A stretch of 64,000 bases of DNA from Pseudomonas lijiangensis (GCF_018968705.1 NZ_CP076668.1:1995001-2059000), one strand, 5' to 3'. Positions 12,756 to 25,001 are shown, numbered from the stretch's first letter. Notes: generated by a model not told the origin, from the letters alone. A program made the numbers and translations.

Positions 12756-13304
12756 TTAAGGCAGCAAGCTCTTGACGTTGATCGGCTCGGCTTCGTTCTG
12801 TGCAGAGCCCTTGGGCTTGCCAGCGATGGCCATACCGGCGACGCGATAGAAGTTATAGTCAGGGTTCTTGCCGGGGCCGGAGATCAGCAGATCTTCTTTC
12901 TCGTACACCAGATCCTGACGTTTGAACTCGGCCATCTCGAAATCCGGTGTCAGCTGGATTGCGGTGGTCGGGCAGGCTTCTTCGCACAGGCCGCAGAAAA
13001 TGCAACGCGAGAAGTTGATGCGGAAAAAGTCCGGGTACCAGCGGCCGTCTTCGGTTTCGGCCTTCTGCAATGAAATGCAACCGACCGGGCAAGCCACGGC
13101 GCACAGGTTGCAGGCCACGCAGCGCTCTTCGCCGTCGGGGTCGCGGGTCAGAACGATACGGCCACGATAGCGTGGTGGCAGATAGACCGGCTCTTCCGGG
13201 TATTGCAGGGTGTCGCGTTTGCGGAAGCCGTGACCGAACACCATCACCAGGCTGCGCAACTGGGTACCGGTACCCTTAACGATGTCGCCAATATATTTGA
13301 ACAT
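12756..13304 (-). CDS. nuoI: NADH-quinone oxidoreductase subunit I (two 4Fe-4S clusters)
   Basis: NuoI carries clusters N6a and N6b, which pass electrons from the peripheral arm towards NuoB and quinone. The 182-residue protein has two ferredoxin motifs, [15 protein letters not shown] and [16 protein letters not shown], each CxxCxxCxxxCP. The N-terminal region (about residues 1-50) is the amphipathic anchor towards the membrane arm. Length and motif spacing are normal. Confidence 0.97.
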   Translation of the reverse strand: MFKYIGDIVKGTGTQLRSLVMVFGHGFRKRDTLQYPEEPVYLPPRYRGRIVLTRDPDGEERCVACNLCAVACPVGCISLQKAETEDGRWYPDFFRINFSRCIFCGLCEEACPTTAIQLTPDFEMAEFKRQDLVYEKEDLLISGPGKNPDYNFYRVAGMAIAGKPKGSAQNEAEPINVKSLLP

Positions 13305-13315
13305 GGGTCAAATCC

Positions 13316-14323
13316 TCACTGAACCGAGCCTGCCGGCGTGTTCAACAACACGATCGCAGCAGTCACCAGCAAATTGATCAGGGTCAGCGGCAGACAGAAT
13401 TTCCAGCTGAAGTCCATTACCTGGTCATAGCGCGGGCGCGGGATGGAAGCGCGCAGCAGGATGAACAGCATGATGAAGAACGCGGTCTTCAGGGCGAACC
13501 AGACGAAGGACAGTTGTGGCAGGATGCCGAAAGGACCGTGCCAGCCGCCGAAGAACAGGGTCACCAGCAGCGCCGAGATCAGGATGATCCCGATGTACTC
13601 GCCCACGAAGAACATGCCCCATTTCATGCCGGCATATTCAATGTGGTAGCCGTCGGCCAGTTCCTGTTCCGCTTCCGGCTGGTCGAAGGGGTGACGGTGA
13701 GTCACTGCAACGCCTGCGATGAAGAACGTACAGAAGCCGAAGAACTGCGGAATGATGAACCACAGGTTCTGTGCCTGATATTCAACGATGTCGCGCATGT
13801 TGAACGAGCCGACCTGAACCACGATGCCCATCAGCGCCAGACCCATGAATACTTCATAGGATACGGTTTGCGCCGAAGCACGCAGACTGCCGAGCAGGGC
13901 GTACTTGTTGTTACTCGACCAGCCGGCGAACAACACGGCATAGACCGAAAGACCGGCCATGGCAAAGAAGAACAGCAGGCCGATGTTCAGATCCGCCACG
14001 CCCCAGGTCGGAGTGATCGGGATGATCGCGAAGGCAATCAGCAAGGCGCTCATGGCCACGATCGGTGCCAGGGTGAAAATCACCTTGTCGGCAAACGGCG
14101 GTGTCCAGTCTTCCTTGAAGAACATTTTAAGCATGTCGGCAGCGATCTGGAACATGCCGAACGGGCCAACGCGGTTAGGACCGTAGCGGTCCTGCCACCA
14201 GCCCAGCAGGCGACGTTCGACGAAGCTCAGCAACGCGCCGCAGACCACGACCGCCAGCAGCACGACGATGGCTTTGAGGACCGCGAAGATGGTGTCGATC
14301 ACATCAGGAGTGAGCCAGCTCAT
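13316..14323 (-). CDS. nuoH: NADH-quinone oxidoreductase subunit H
   Basis: NuoH joins the peripheral and membrane arms and forms much of the quinone chamber. The 335-residue protein has eight transmembrane helices. The signatures are [20 protein letters not shown] near the N-terminus and [20 protein letters not shown], with the acidic cytoplasmic loop that lines the quinone site. It overlaps nuoG by four bases. Confidence 0.97.
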   Translation of the reverse strand: MSWLTPDVIDTIFAVLKAIVVLLAVVVCGALLSFVERRLLGWWQDRYGPNRVGPFGMFQIAADMLKMFFKEDWTPPFADKVIFTLAPIVAMSALLIAFAIIPITPTWGVADLNIGLLFFFAMAGLSVYAVLFAGWSSNNKYALLGSLRASAQTVSYEVFMGLALMGIVVQVGSFNMRDIVEYQAQNLWFIIPQFFGFCTFFIAGVAVTHRHPFDQPEAEQELADGYHIEYAGMKWGMFFVGEYIGIILISALLVTLFFGGWHGPFGILPQLSFVWFALKTAFFIMLFILLRASIPRPRYDQVMDFSWKFCLPLTLINLLVTAAIVLLNTPAGSVQ

Positions 14324-17034
14324 TGTGCTGCCTCCTGAAGTCCGTCAACCGTCTTGCCGAAGACCGCGGCAGGAATCCCTGCCAGACCTACAGGCAATGC
14401 CACCAGACCTGCACCCAGTTCTTCATTGATACGCAGTGGCAGACGCAAGGTCTTGCCGGCAACGTTCAGGGAGAGGAGGGCACCTTCGTTGACACCCAGG
14501 CGGTCGGCTTCGGACTTGGCCAGTGCAACATAGGCCGCCGGGATGCGTTCCTGGACCGGAGCGGCTTTCGAAGAGTTCTCTTCACTACCGAACAGGTGAT
14601 AGAACGGCACCACTTGCCATGTGCCCTGGGCAGGCGAGAAGGCGCGTGGGACGCTGGCGAACCAGTTCAGGTTGTCGCCCTGGCTTTCGATCAGGCGAAC
14701 ACCCGGGTCACCGGCGCGCAAGTGACCACCGACTTCGTCCTGGAACTTGTTCCAGGCCTGAGGCGAGTTCCAGCCCGGAGACCAGGCGAAAGGTACTTGC
14801 TGACGCGGTTCGGCAGAGCCCGAGTAACCTTCCATGGAGAAGGAGAACGCGGTGTCCTGGTCTTGCGGGGTACGAGGCTCATGCACGCTGATGTTGGCGC
14901 GCATGGCGGTACGGCCGCTGTAACGCAGCGGTTCGCGAGCCAGCTTCATGCCCTTGATACGGAACGCTGCAGAAGGCGCGGCATCGATGATGCCAGCCAG
15001 TTGCGAGCTGCTTTGTGCGCAGGCAGCGGTGACGTGGTCCAGTTGGGTCCAGTCCACCGGCTTGTTCAGCAGGGTAGCGCGCAGGGCATGCAACCAGCGC
15101 CAGCCTTCGTGGACCAGGATGCTGGCGTCCAGATAAGTCGGGTCGAACACCTGGAAGAAGCGCTGGGCGCGGCCTTCCAGACTCACCAGAGTACCGTCGC
15201 CTTCGGCGAAGCTGGCCGCTGGCAGAACCAGATGTGCGCGGTCGCCCGTGGCAGTCTTCTGATGGTCGGCAACGATCACCACTTTTGCGGCGCTCAGGGC
15301 AGCATCGACCTTGGCAGCATCAGTGCGGGTGTACAGATCGTTTTCCAGCACGACGATGGCGTCAGCCTTGCCGTCGATCACGGCCTGCAAGGCGGCATCG
15401 ACCGACTCGCCACCCAGCAGGGCCAGGCCCAGGCTGTTGGCTTCCGGCACGATCAGGCTGATGGAGCCTTCTTTCTCGCGCAGTTTCAGAGCCTTGGCGA
15501 TGTTCGCTGCGGCTTCGATCAGGGCTTTGGAACCCAGGGAAGTACCGGCAATGATCAGCGGACGTTTGGCAGCCAGCAGAGAATCGGCAATGCGCTTGGC
15601 CAGTTCCAGGGCTTCGGCGTCCAGGCCTTCGACAGCAGGTGCGCTGGCGTCCAGAGCGTGAGCCACGGCAAAACCGATGCGGGCCAGGTCGTCTGGAGCG
15701 GCGTGTACACACTCTTCGGCAACATCGTCGAGTTTTGTTTCAGCCAGGCTGGCGATGAACAGCGGGTTCAGCGCGTGCTGGCCGATGTTTTTCACGGCAG
15801 CATTGAGCCATGGCTGTACGCGCATGGCCTCGGCCATATCTTCGGCCTTGCCCTTGACTGACTGGCGCAGGGCCAGAGCCACACGTGCAGCAGTCTGGGT
15901 CAGGTCTTCACCGAGGACGAAAATTGCATCGTGGTCTTCGATGTCGCGCAGGGTCGGGATCGGCAGCGGGCTGTCCTTGAGTACCTGAGCCACCAGACGG
16001 ATACGCTCCAGTTCGCTGGCTTCGATACCCGAGTAGAAGTGCTCGGCACCGACCAGTTCACGCAGTGCGTAGTTGCTTTCCAGGCTGGCGCGTGGCGAGC
16101 CGATACCGACGATGTTGCGGCCGCGCAGCAGGTCGGCAGCCGTATCCAGCGCTGCATCCAGGCTCAGCTTGCTGCCGTCTGCCAGCAGAGGCTGACGCGG
16201 ACGGTCTTCGCGGTTCACGTAGCCATAGCCGAAGCGGCCACGGTCGCACAGGAAGTACTGGTTTACCGAACCGTTGAAACGGTTTTCGATACGACGAAGT
16301 TCGCCGTAACGCTCACCGGGGCTGATGTTGCAACCGCTGGAGCAGCCATGGCAGATGCTCGGCGAGAACTGCATGTCCCATTTGCGGTTGTAGCGCTCGG
16401 AGTGAGTCTTGTCGGTGAACACACCGGTCGGGCAGACCTCGGTCAGGTTGCCGGAGAACTCGCTTTCCAGCACGCCATCTTCGACCCGGCCGAAGTACAC
16501 GTTGTCGTGAGCGCCGAAAACGCCCAGATCAGTGCCGCCAGCGTAGTCTTTATAGAAGCGTACGCAGCGGTAGCAGGCGATGCAGCGGTTCATCTCGTGA
16601 GCGATGAACGGGCCGAGTTCCTGGTTCTGGTGGGTACGTTTGGTGAAGCGATAACGACGCTCGTTGTGACCGGTCATGACGGTCATGTCTTGCAGGTGGC
16701 AGTGACCGCCTTCCTCGCAGACCGGGCAGTCATGCGGGTGGTTGGTCATCAGCCACTCGACAACGCTGGCCCGGAAGGCCTTGGATTCTTCATCGTCGAT
16801 GGAAATCCAGGTGTTGTCGGTGGCTGGCGTCATGCAGGACATGACGATGCGACCACGGGTGTCGTTCTCGTCGTTGTACTGCTTGACCGCGCACTGGCGA
16901 CAGGCGCCAACGCTGCCAAGGGCGGGATGCCAGCAGAAATAAGGAATGTCGAGGCCCAGCGACAGACATGCCTGTAACAGGTTGTCTGCCCCGTCGACTT
17001 CGAGCGCTTTGCCGTCTACGTGGATAGTGGCCAT
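14320..17034 (-). CDS. nuoG: NADH-quinone oxidoreductase subunit G
   Basis: NuoG is the largest peripheral-arm subunit and holds several Fe-S clusters. The 904-residue protein starts with a 2Fe-2S ferredoxin domain ([18 protein letters not shown]). It continues with [16 protein letters not shown] (N5, His-ligated), [17 protein letters not shown] and the CPTGVF segment (N4), and a further CxxCxxxC site, CHGCSSGCN, near residue 230, which matches cluster N7 found in some bacteria. The C-terminal part is a molybdopterin-oxidoreductase-like fold that binds no cofactor in known complexes. A 133-base gap separates it from nuoF. Confidence 0.97.
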   Translation of the reverse strand: MATIHVDGKALEVDGADNLLQACLSLGLDIPYFCWHPALGSVGACRQCAVKQYNDENDTRGRIVMSCMTPATDNTWISIDDEESKAFRASVVEWLMTNHPHDCPVCEEGGHCHLQDMTVMTGHNERRYRFTKRTHQNQELGPFIAHEMNRCIACYRCVRFYKDYAGGTDLGVFGAHDNVYFGRVEDGVLESEFSGNLTEVCPTGVFTDKTHSERYNRKWDMQFSPSICHGCSSGCNISPGERYGELRRIENRFNGSVNQYFLCDRGRFGYGYVNREDRPRQPLLADGSKLSLDAALDTAADLLRGRNIVGIGSPRASLESNYALRELVGAEHFYSGIEASELERIRLVAQVLKDSPLPIPTLRDIEDHDAIFVLGEDLTQTAARVALALRQSVKGKAEDMAEAMRVQPWLNAAVKNIGQHALNPLFIASLAETKLDDVAEECVHAAPDDLARIGFAVAHALDASAPAVEGLDAEALELAKRIADSLLAAKRPLIIAGTSLGSKALIEAAANIAKALKLREKEGSISLIVPEANSLGLALLGGESVDAALQAVIDGKADAIVVLENDLYTRTDAAKVDAALSAAKVVIVADHQKTATGDRAHLVLPAASFAEGDGTLVSLEGRAQRFFQVFDPTYLDASILVHEGWRWLHALRATLLNKPVDWTQLDHVTAACAQSSSQLAGIIDAAPSAAFRIKGMKLAREPLRYSGRTAMRANISVHEPRTPQDQDTAFSFSMEGYSGSAEPRQQVPFAWSPGWNSPQAWNKFQDEVGGHLRAGDPGVRLIESQGDNLNWFASVPRAFSPAQGTWQVVPFYHLFGSEENSSKAAPVQERIPAAYVALAKSEADRLGVNEGALLSLNVAGKTLRLPLRINEELGAGLVALPVGLAGIPAAVFGKTVDGLQEAAQ

Positions 17035-17138
17035 GGTTCAAAGTTCTTCGTTGGCCCGGTGTCAGCGGGCGTGGCTAATGGAATCTTGTTATTCGTGCAA
17101 CTCGAAACAGCCTGTGGGGGCGCTGTCGCACGATGGAT

Positions 17139-17155
17139 GAAGGGCAGGGCCCTTC
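17139..17155. promoter_or_regulatory. Intra-operon hairpin between nuoF and nuoG
   Basis: GAAGGGC-AGG-GCCCTTC is a perfect 7-bp stem in the only gap larger than 100 bases in the nuo operon. No T-run follows on either strand, so it is more likely an mRNA-processing or stability element than a terminator. Confidence 0.4.
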
Positions 17156-17167
17156 ACCTTCAAAGGG

Positions 17168-18523
17168 TCATGCGCCGACGATGATCGGTCGTGCCTGGGG
17201 CGGGACTGCGGCGCTGGTGGGCGCGATGCCTGCCTCGAACTCCGGGCGGAAATATTTGATCGCGCTGCCCAATGGCTCCACGGCTCCCGGTGCGTGAGCA
17301 CAGAAGGTCTTGCCTGGGCCGAGGAAACCGACCAGACCGAGCAGCGTCTCGATATCTCCGGCTTGCCCTTCGCCTTTTTCCAGCGCACGCAGGAGCTTGA
17401 CGCTCCATGGCAGGCCGTCGCGGCAAGGGGTGCAGAAACCGCAGGATTCGCGGGCGAAGAACTCTTCCATGTTGCGCAGCAGGGACACCATATTGATGCT
17501 GTCATCTACCGCCATGGCCAGACCGGTGCCCATACGGGTGCCGACCTTGGCGATGCCGCCAGCGTACATTTGCGCATCCAGGTGTTCCGGCAACAGGAAA
17601 CCGGTACCGGCGCCACCTGGCTGCCAGCACTTGAGTTTGTAGCCGTCGCGCATGCCACCGGCATAGTCTTCGAAGAGTTCGCGAGCGGTGACGCCGAACG
17701 GCAGTTCCCACAGGCCAGGGTTCTTCACTTTGCCGGAGAAGCCCATCAGCTTGGTGCCGTGGTCTTCACTGCCTTCGCGAGCGAGGGATTTGTACCAGTC
17801 GACGCCGTTGCCGATGATGGCCGGTACGTTGCAGAGGGTTTCGACGTTGTTCACGCAGGTCGGCTTGCCCCATACGCCGACAGCGGCGGGGAAGGGCGGC
17901 TTGGAGCGCGGGTTGGCGCGACGGCCTTCCAGGGAGTTGATCAGTGCGGTTTCTTCACCGCAGATGTAACGCCCGGCGCCGGTGTGGACGAACAGCTCGA
18001 AATCGAAGCCGCTGCCCAGGATGTTCTTGCCCAGCAGGCCTGCTGCCTTGGCTTCTTCCACTGCACGGTTCAGGTGCCTGGCGGCAGTGGTGTACTCGCC
18101 GCGCAGGAAGATGTAGCCACGGTAGGTTTTCAGTGCGCGGGCACTGATCAGCATGCCTTCGATCAGCAGATGGGGCAGTTGCTCCATCAGCATGCGGTCT
18201 TTCCAGGTGTTGGGCTCCATTTCATCCGCGTTGCACAGCAGGTAACGGATGTTCATGGATTCGTCTTTGGGCATCAGGCCCCATTTCACGCCCGTAGGGA
18301 AGCCGGCACCGCCGCGTCCCTTGAGTCCGGCATCCTTGACGGTCTGGACGATATCGTCCTGGGACATGTCGGCGAATGCCTTGCGTGCTGCCGCGTAACC
18401 GTTCTTGGTCTGGTACTCGTCGAGCCAGACCGGCTCGGCGTCGTCACGCAGACGCCAGGTCAGCGGATGGGTTTCTGCACTGCGCGCGATGCGGTTGGCA
18501 GGGCCGAAGGAGGTCAGGGTCAT
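17168..18523 (-). CDS. nuoF: NADH-quinone oxidoreductase subunit F (FMN, NADH-binding)
   Basis: NuoF oxidises NADH through FMN and passes electrons to cluster N3. The 451-residue protein contains the glycine-rich flavin/NADH site [14 protein letters not shown], the [15 protein letters not shown] segment, and the N3 ligands [12 protein letters not shown] and TFCAHAPGA. Length is normal. It overlaps nuoE by four bases and is followed by the unusual 133-base gap before nuoG. Confidence 0.97.
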   Translation of the reverse strand: MTLTSFGPANRIARSAETHPLTWRLRDDAEPVWLDEYQTKNGYAAARKAFADMSQDDIVQTVKDAGLKGRGGAGFPTGVKWGLMPKDESMNIRYLLCNADEMEPNTWKDRMLMEQLPHLLIEGMLISARALKTYRGYIFLRGEYTTAARHLNRAVEEAKAAGLLGKNILGSGFDFELFVHTGAGRYICGEETALINSLEGRRANPRSKPPFPAAVGVWGKPTCVNNVETLCNVPAIIGNGVDWYKSLAREGSEDHGTKLMGFSGKVKNPGLWELPFGVTARELFEDYAGGMRDGYKLKCWQPGGAGTGFLLPEHLDAQMYAGGIAKVGTRMGTGLAMAVDDSINMVSLLRNMEEFFARESCGFCTPCRDGLPWSVKLLRALEKGEGQAGDIETLLGLVGFLGPGKTFCAHAPGAVEPLGSAIKYFRPEFEAGIAPTSAAVPPQARPIIVGA

Positions 18524-19017
18524 ACGTAGCCCTCCAGCAGTTTGGCGACGCCAGCAGGCTGTACGTCACCGAAAGTGTCGTCGTCGATCATCAGTGCCGG
18601 AGCCTTGTCGCAGTTGCCCAGGCAGCAGACCGGCAGCAGCGTGAAGCGGCCGTCGGGAGTGGTCTGGCCCAGGCCGATGCCCAGCTTGCTCTGGATTTCG
18701 CCAACCACCGACTCATGGCCGCCGATGTAGCAGACCATGCTGTCGCAGACGCGAATGATGTGACGGCCGACCGGCTGACGGAAGATCTGGCTGTAGAACG
18801 TTGCCACACCTTCGACGTCGCTGGCGGGGATGCCAAGAATCTCGCCGATCGCGTAGATGGCGCCATCCGGCACCCAGCCACGTTCCTTCTGGACGATCTT
18901 GAGGGCTTCGATGGACGCCGCACGGGAGTCTTCGTAGTGATGCAGCTCGTGCTCGATGGCCGAGCGTTCTGTTTCGCTCAGGGCGAAACGGTCTGTCTGG
19001 ATAAGCGTGCTGTTCAT
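18520..19017 (-). CDS. nuoE: NADH-quinone oxidoreductase subunit E (2Fe-2S)
   Basis: NuoE is a thioredoxin-like subunit that holds cluster N1a next to NuoF. The 165-residue protein carries the ligand pairs CDSMVC and CCLGNC in the expected spacing. It begins two bases after the nuoCD stop and overlaps nuoF, as expected for a co-translated pair. Confidence 0.96.
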   Translation of the reverse strand: MNSTLIQTDRFALSETERSAIEHELHHYEDSRAASIEALKIVQKERGWVPDGAIYAIGEILGIPASDVEGVATFYSQIFRQPVGRHIIRVCDSMVCYIGGHESVVGEIQSKLGIGLGQTTPDGRFTLLPVCCLGNCDKAPALMIDDDTFGDVQPAGVAKLLEGYV

Positions 19018-19019
19018 GC

Positions 19020-20810
<1,791 letters not shown>

Positions 20811-20873
20811 TCACTTCGGTCAACGTACAGAATCAACCCGTTCTTGTCTTTTTTATAAGAAGAACGGGCTGGA

Positions 20874-21548
20874 TCAGACTTCGTCGGGGCTGCGCAGGTT
20901 GGTGACCTGGATGCGCTGTTCGCGGCGCTGTTCCTTTTGCGAAGGCATTTCGGCGCGGTAAACGCCTTGATCGCCGACGACCCAGGAAAGAGGGCGACGC
21001 TCCTGGCCAATGGATTCCTGCAGCAGCATCAAGCCTTGCAGAAATGCCTCTGGGCGGGGCGGGCAGCCGGGCACGTACACATCGACAGGAAGGAACTTGT
21101 CCACGCCCTGCACCACAGAGTAGATGTCGTACATGCCACCGGAGTTGGCGCACGAACCCATGGAGATGACCCACTTGGGCTCAAGCATTTGCTCGTAGAG
21201 ACGCTGGATGATCGGTGCCATCTTGATGAAGCAGGTCCCGGCAATAACCATGAAATCCGCCTGACGCGGCGATGCCCGGATGACTTCGGCGCCGAAGCGT
21301 GCGATGTCGTGGGGCGCCGTGAAGGCGGTGGTCATTTCCACATAGCAACACGACAGGCCGAAGTTGTACGGCCACAGGGAGTTTTTACGCCCCCAGTTGA
21401 CCGCGCCGTTCAGCACGTCTTCAAGCTTGCCCATGTAGATGTTTTTGTGGACTTGATCTTCTAACGGATCGGAAACGGTTTCCCGTTTGCCGATTGGATA
21501 CTGCTCATTAGGAGCATCCGGGTCGATCCTGGTGAGATTGTATTGCAT
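20874..21548 (-). CDS. nuoB: NADH-quinone oxidoreductase subunit B (cluster N2)
   Basis: NuoB carries cluster N2, the immediate electron donor to quinone. The 224-residue protein shows the tandem-cysteine motif [11 protein letters not shown], then GSCANSGG and [10 protein letters not shown], which give the four ligands. I start at ATG 21548 ([17 protein letters not shown]), with GAGG about 10 bases upstream; a TTG six bases earlier is the alternative. The C-terminus is longer and more basic ([12 protein letters not shown]) than in E. coli, as seen in other pseudomonads. Confidence 0.96.
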   Translation of the reverse strand: MQYNLTRIDPDAPNEQYPIGKRETVSDPLEDQVHKNIYMGKLEDVLNGAVNWGRKNSLWPYNFGLSCCYVEMTTAFTAPHDIARFGAEVIRASPRQADFMVIAGTCFIKMAPIIQRLYEQMLEPKWVISMGSCANSGGMYDIYSVVQGVDKFLPVDVYVPGCPPRPEAFLQGLMLLQESIGQERRPLSWVVGDQGVYRAEMPSQKEQRREQRIQVTNLRSPDEV

Positions 21549-21558
21549 CGCCAAAGCC

Positions 21559-21972
21559 TCATTGTTTTAGCTTCGCTTGCCGTTTACGGCGACCTTCAGG
21601 AGCCCAATCCAGCGCTCCAACCCGCCATAGGTAGACAAGACCTGCCAACAGAATTGCTATGAAAACGAGTGCTTCGACGAATCCGGTCCAGCCGCTTTCG
21701 CGGACGGACACAGACCAGGCAAAGAGAAAAAGGGCTTCAATGTCGAAGATCACGAAGAGCATCGCGACCAGATAGAATTTTGCGGAAAGACGCAGGCGTG
21801 CACTGCCGGTAGGCAGCATGCCGGATTCGAAAGGTTCGTTCTTGCTGCGGCCCCAGGCCTTGCTTCCCAGCAGGCTTGAGACACCGAGCATGAAGGCACA
21901 AAGACCGATAACACCGAGAAGGAAAATGGCGAAGCCCCAGTTGTGGGCAATCAAACCTGTCGTTTCGGTCAT
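21559..21972 (-). CDS. nuoA: NADH-quinone oxidoreductase subunit A
   Basis: NuoA is a small membrane subunit near the quinone-site entrance. The 137-residue protein has three transmembrane helices and the signature loop [20 protein letters not shown], then [19 protein letters not shown]. The ATG at 21972 is preceded by AAGGA at a good distance and gives the known family length; an upstream in-frame codon at 21999 would add nine residues without support. It is the first gene of the operon. Confidence 0.96.
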   Translation of the reverse strand: MTETTGLIAHNWGFAIFLLGVIGLCAFMLGVSSLLGSKAWGRSKNEPFESGMLPTGSARLRLSAKFYLVAMLFVIFDIEALFLFAWSVSVRESGWTGFVEALVFIAILLAGLVYLWRVGALDWAPEGRRKRQAKLKQ

Positions 21973-22062
21973 GCTGGCAGTCCTTGGAATAGAGAGCAAA
22001 GGTCTCTGTGCTTGATAAAGAGTGAGTCCGTGACGATATGTCGCAGAGGGAGCATCGGATTG

Positions 22063-22091
22063 ATTTTATGTGCAAATACTTGGCAAGTAAA
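22063..22091 (-). promoter_or_regulatory. Candidate sigma-70 promoter of the nuo operon
   Basis: On the minus strand TTTACT (22091-22086), 17 bases, then TAAAAT (22068-22063) resemble a -35/-10 pair. This would give a leader of about 85 bases before nuoA. The match is 4/6 and 5/6 with optimal spacing. Confidence 0.5.
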
Positions 22092-22227
22092 TTTTCTACA
22101 TCAAAATTATTTAATGAATTAATCGTAATCCGGGGACATGAAGGGCTACAGGGCTTGCTGGCCGGGCATTGCCAAGGTTTTAACCATTTATTTTTCTTAA
22201 TAGGGAAAAGCAATAAAAGGAAATTTG

Positions 22228-22246
22228 AATGATAATTAATATCATT
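22228..22246. promoter_or_regulatory. AT-rich palindrome, possible regulator site
   Basis: AATGATA-ATTAA-TATCATT is a perfect 7-bp inverted repeat. The inner GATAAT-T-AATATC resembles the 6-1-6 arrangement of Fur sites, with one mismatch. It lies about 250 bases upstream of nuoA. The regulator is unknown. Confidence 0.35.
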
Positions 22247-22370
22247 TGAATGGGCCTTTTTAGTTTGCCGGGGTGCAGGATGCTCCTGTTGTATTTTATT
22301 AAGTCCTTACAGTTGTATCACCGCCACCCTGATTAAAGGTTGTCCCGGATCAATGCCGGGTGCCTGCACA

Positions 22371-22402
22371 GAAAAAAACAGGCCGCCCGGGAGAGCGGCC
22401 TG
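22371..22402 (-). terminator. aceA terminator
   Basis: The stem CAGGCCGC/GCGGCCTG (22379-22386 and 22395-22402) is preceded by GAAAAAAA, which reads as a T-run on the minus strand. It lies 25 bases past the aceA stop. A T-rich tract on the other side may make it bidirectional. Confidence 0.85.
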
Positions 22403-22427
22403 TTCTTCTTTTTACCTGCTTCGGCGA

Positions 22428-23753
22428 TCAGTGAAACTGCTCTTCCTCGGTGGAGCCTGTCAGTGCGGTGACCGATGAGGTGCCACCCTGAATCACGGTG
22501 GTCATGTCGTCAAAGTAGCCGGTGCCCACTTCCTGCTGGTGAGCCACGAAGGTGTAGCCCTTGGCGGCGTCGGCGAACTCCTGTTCCTGCAGCTTCACGT
22601 AGGCCGTCATGTCGTTGCGGGCGTAGTCGTGCGCCAGGTTGAACATGCTGTGCCACATGTTGTGAATGCCGGCCAGGGTGATGAACTGGTGCTTGTAGCC
22701 CATGGCCGAGAGTTCGCGCTGGAATTTGGCGATGGTGGCGTCGTCCAGATTCTTCTTCCAGTTGAAGGACGGCGAGCAGTTGTAGGAGAGCAACTGGTCC
22801 GGGTATTCCTTCTTGATGGCTTCGGCGAAGCGGCGTGCCTCATCCAGATCCGGCTTGGCCGTTTCACACCAGATCAGATCTGCATAAGGCGCGTAGGCCA
22901 GGCCGCGGGAGATGGCCTGATCCAGCCCGGCGCGCACCTTGTAGAAACCTTCATGGGTGCGAGCGCCCGTGACGAAAGGCTTGTCGTAAGGATCGCAGTC
23001 GGAAGTCAGCAGGTCGGCAGCGTTGGCGTCGGTACGGGCCAGGATAATGGTCGGTACGCCTGCGACGTCGGCAGCCAGGCGAGCGGCCACCAGTTTCTGA
23101 ACGGCCTCCTGAGTCGGCACCAGGACTTTACCGCCCATGTGGCCGCATTTCTTGACGGAGGCCAGCTGGTCCTCGAAATGCACGCCCGCCGCACCGGCTT
23201 CGATCATGCTTTTCATCAGCTCATAAGCGTTCAGCACGCCGCCAAAGCCTGCCTCGGCATCGGCCACGATCGGTGCGAAATAGTCGATATAGCCTTCATC
23301 GCCCGGGTTCTTGCCGGCTTTCCACTGGATCTGGTCGGCACGGCGGAACGAGTTGTTGATGCGCTTGACCACGGTCGGAACCGAGTCCACCGGGTACAGC
23401 GACTGATCGGGGTACATGGATTCGGCGGAGTTGTTGTCGGCTGCAACCTGCCAGCCCGAGAGGTAGATCGCCTGTATGCCAGCCTTGACTTGCTGCACCG
23501 CCTGGCCGCCGGTCAGGGCGCCCATGCAGTTGACGAAGTCCTTGTCCGGGCGGAAAGACGGCTTGGCACCTTGCGTGACCAGATTCCAGAGCTTGTCTGC
23601 GCCCATTTTTGCGAAGGTGTGTTCAGGTTGAACCGAGCCACGCAAGCGGACGACATCAGCAGCAGAATAAGTACGGGTCACGTTTTTCCAGCGCGGATTT
23701 TCAGCCCAGTCTTTCTCGAGAGCCGCTATTTGTTGTTCGCGTGTCAGTGCCAT
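22428..23753 (-). CDS. aceA: Isocitrate lyase
   Basis: AceA cleaves isocitrate to glyoxylate and succinate, the first step of the glyoxylate shunt. The 441-residue protein is of the E. coli type throughout. It has the active-site loop [10 protein letters not shown] (Cys203), [21 protein letters not shown] and the C-terminal [11 protein letters not shown] start at ATG 23753 because GAGG lies nine bases upstream; an ATG at 23768 has no ribosome site. It shares substrate with Idh and Icd encoded 7-12 kb away, so this window holds both sides of the isocitrate branch point. Confidence 0.96.
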   Translation of the reverse strand: MALTREQQIAALEKDWAENPRWKNVTRTYSAADVVRLRGSVQPEHTFAKMGADKLWNLVTQGAKPSFRPDKDFVNCMGALTGGQAVQQVKAGIQAIYLSGWQVAADNNSAESMYPDQSLYPVDSVPTVVKRINNSFRRADQIQWKAGKNPGDEGYIDYFAPIVADAEAGFGGVLNAYELMKSMIEAGAAGVHFEDQLASVKKCGHMGGKVLVPTQEAVQKLVAARLAADVAGVPTIILARTDANAADLLTSDCDPYDKPFVTGARTHEGFYKVRAGLDQAISRGLAYAPYADLIWCETAKPDLDEARRFAEAIKKEYPDQLLSYNCSPSFNWKKNLDDATIAKFQRELSAMGYKHQFITLAGIHNMWHSMFNLAHDYARNDMTAYVKLQEQEFADAAKGYTFVAHQQEVGTGYFDDMTTVIQGGTSSVTALTGSTEEEQFH

Positions 23754-24122
23754 GGAGATAAACCTCATTGTCAGGTTTTGGTTGGAAGATCCTGCTCCGC
23801 CAAAACGCCTCGTTTATCGAAGGCACGGTAAATGGCTGCTCGCTGCTCAGAGGTCGGCAATGGGCGCGGTGGCGACGGATGAGCGAAGGGCTCAAGAGGG
23901 GAAGGAGAAAGTCCGGATGGCCTGAGTGGGCACTTGGGCTCGTGGATGCCTTTGTGCTTCGCTCGCAGGAGCTGTCCGATCAACCGTCAACGCTTCCGTC
24001 CCTTGGGACAACTTCGTTCCAGTCGTAACCTTGTCAAACGGCCTTGTGGGCAGTCTCGACAGGAATCGGCTCAGGCTTAGAGCGTCGATCCTGAGGCTTT
24101 TTGAAGGCCTCTGATTAGCGGG

Positions 24123-24151
24123 AGCGAGGCAATCATGCCTCGCTGTTTTTT
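24123..24151 (+). terminator. Terminator-like hairpin with no obvious upstream gene
   Basis: AGCGAGGC-AATCAT-GCCTCGCT is followed by GTTTTTTA on the plus strand. No plus-strand gene precedes it, so it could end a small RNA or be part of the aceA control region, whose candidate -10 it overlaps. Confidence 0.5.
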
Positions 24152-24160
24152 ACTCGTCAA
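24132..24160 (-). promoter_or_regulatory. Candidate aceA promoter
   Basis: On the minus strand TTGACG (24160-24155), a 17-base spacer, then CATGAT (24137-24132) resemble a sigma-70 promoter. It lies just downstream of the TGTAGT/ACTACA palindrome. Confidence 0.4.
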
Positions 24161-24166
24161 ACGTTT

Positions 24167-24192
24167 TGTAGTGCTTTTTTATATTCACTACA
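24167..24192. promoter_or_regulatory. TGTAGTG/CACTACA palindrome, candidate RccR-type operator
   Basis: TGTAGTG, 12 AT-rich bases, then CACTACA form a perfect 7-bp inverted repeat next to the candidate aceA -35. The RpiR-family regulator RccR of pseudomonads controls aceA and is reported to bind TGTAGT/ACTACA half-sites; I cannot confirm the exact spacing rule from memory. Confidence 0.5.
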
Positions 24193-24260
24193 TATCTGTC
24201 TGGATGCGACCACCGGGTCACGAAAAGCCCTGCCAGTGCTGGCTTTCAGGCTATTACTGA

Positions 24261-25001
24261 TTATTCAAGGCTTTCGACCTTGACCCGCAGAGTCATGTCA
24301 TCGCGGCCCTGGGTGGAATAGCGTTGAGCGATGCCGCGCTGATCGGCCACGGATTGATCGCTCGAAGCCGCGAGAGTGATCCACTCGCCCAGGCGACCGC
24401 TGACCTGGCTGTCAGTGCTCTGCACCTTGATGGCGTCCGGCCGTTCCTGGCTCAGACGGTCACGATTGGTGCTGATGTTCAGGTGGACGATATCGCCGGT
24501 GACGCTGGCCGTGACATAGAAACCCTGGGTGACATTGCGATATTCGGTATTGCTCTGCGGGTAGCCATAACCGTCTGTGCGGGTGGTGGTCAGGGGGACG
24601 CTCTGGCCGGTCTGGATCAGGGCTGGCGTGCCTTCGGTGGCTTGCACCTGCTGGACGCCGCCGTCACGGCTGGAGGTGCCGTAGCTGATGATTCTTGAAG
24701 GATTGGCGCCGTTGGTGGTGCTGACGGCATTGTCGCTGGTGTCGACGCTGATGAGCAGGCGCTTTGGAGCGGTATCCAGTTGCGAGATCAGGGCGCGAAG
24801 TTCTTCGATCTTGCGCGTTTCGGCATTGACGATCAGCTGATTACCGTAGGCGCTGACCGAACCGTCCGCACCGAGAAAGGATTTGGCGACGGGTAGCAGG
24901 TCTGCGCTGGTGCGGTAGTTGAGCGGGACGATTTCGGTGGCTGCCAGCGTGCAGGTGCTGAACGCGACAAGCAATGAGGTGAGCAGGGTACGTAACAGCA
25001 T
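24261..25001 (-). CDS. Exported protein with secretin N-terminal-like (short) domain
   Basis: A 246-residue secreted protein. The signal peptide is MLLRTLLTSLLVAFSTCTLA (residues ~1-20). Residues ~22-85 resemble the secretin/NolW N-terminal repeat: IVPLNYRTSADLLPVAKSFLG...GNQLIVNAETRKIEELRALISQLD. The rest is beta-rich, with a glycine/serine linker (SYGTSSRDGG), and no secretin channel domain follows, so it is not a secretin. Start ATG 25001 has GGAG upstream; longer starts would bury the signal peptide. It resembles a conserved hypothetical encoded near aceA in P. aeruginosa. Function unknown; an envelope role is inferred from the signal peptide. Confidence 0.75.
   Translation of the reverse strand: MLLRTLLTSLLVAFSTCTLAATEIVPLNYRTSADLLPVAKSFLGADGSVSAYGNQLIVNAETRKIEELRALISQLDTAPKRLLISVDTSDNAVSTTNGANPSRIISYGTSSRDGGVQQVQATEGTPALIQTGQSVPLTTTRTDGYGYPQSNTEYRNVTQGFYVTASVTGDIVHLNISTNRDRLSQERPDAIKVQSTDSQVSGRLGEWITLAASSDQSVADQRGIAQRYSTQGRDDMTLRVKVESLE

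Larger units (their letters stand above)
21973..22427. other. AT-rich intergenic region upstream of nuoA
   Basis: This 455-base region lies between nuoA and aceA, both on the minus strand. It contains a candidate nuo promoter (22063-22091), an AT-rich palindrome (22228-22246) and the aceA terminator (22371-22402). Base composition from 22060 to 22260 is clearly richer in A+T than the flanking genes. I find no convincing reading frame. Confidence 0.7.
23754..24260. other. Long aceA upstream region
   Basis: This 507-base region separates aceA from the next minus-strand gene. It holds a candidate aceA promoter (24132-24160), a TGTAGT/ACTACA palindrome (24167-24192) and a GC-rich hairpin with a U-run on the plus strand (24123-24151). 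I see no believable protein gene. If the promoter call is right, the aceA leader is about 370 nt. Confidence 0.6.
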
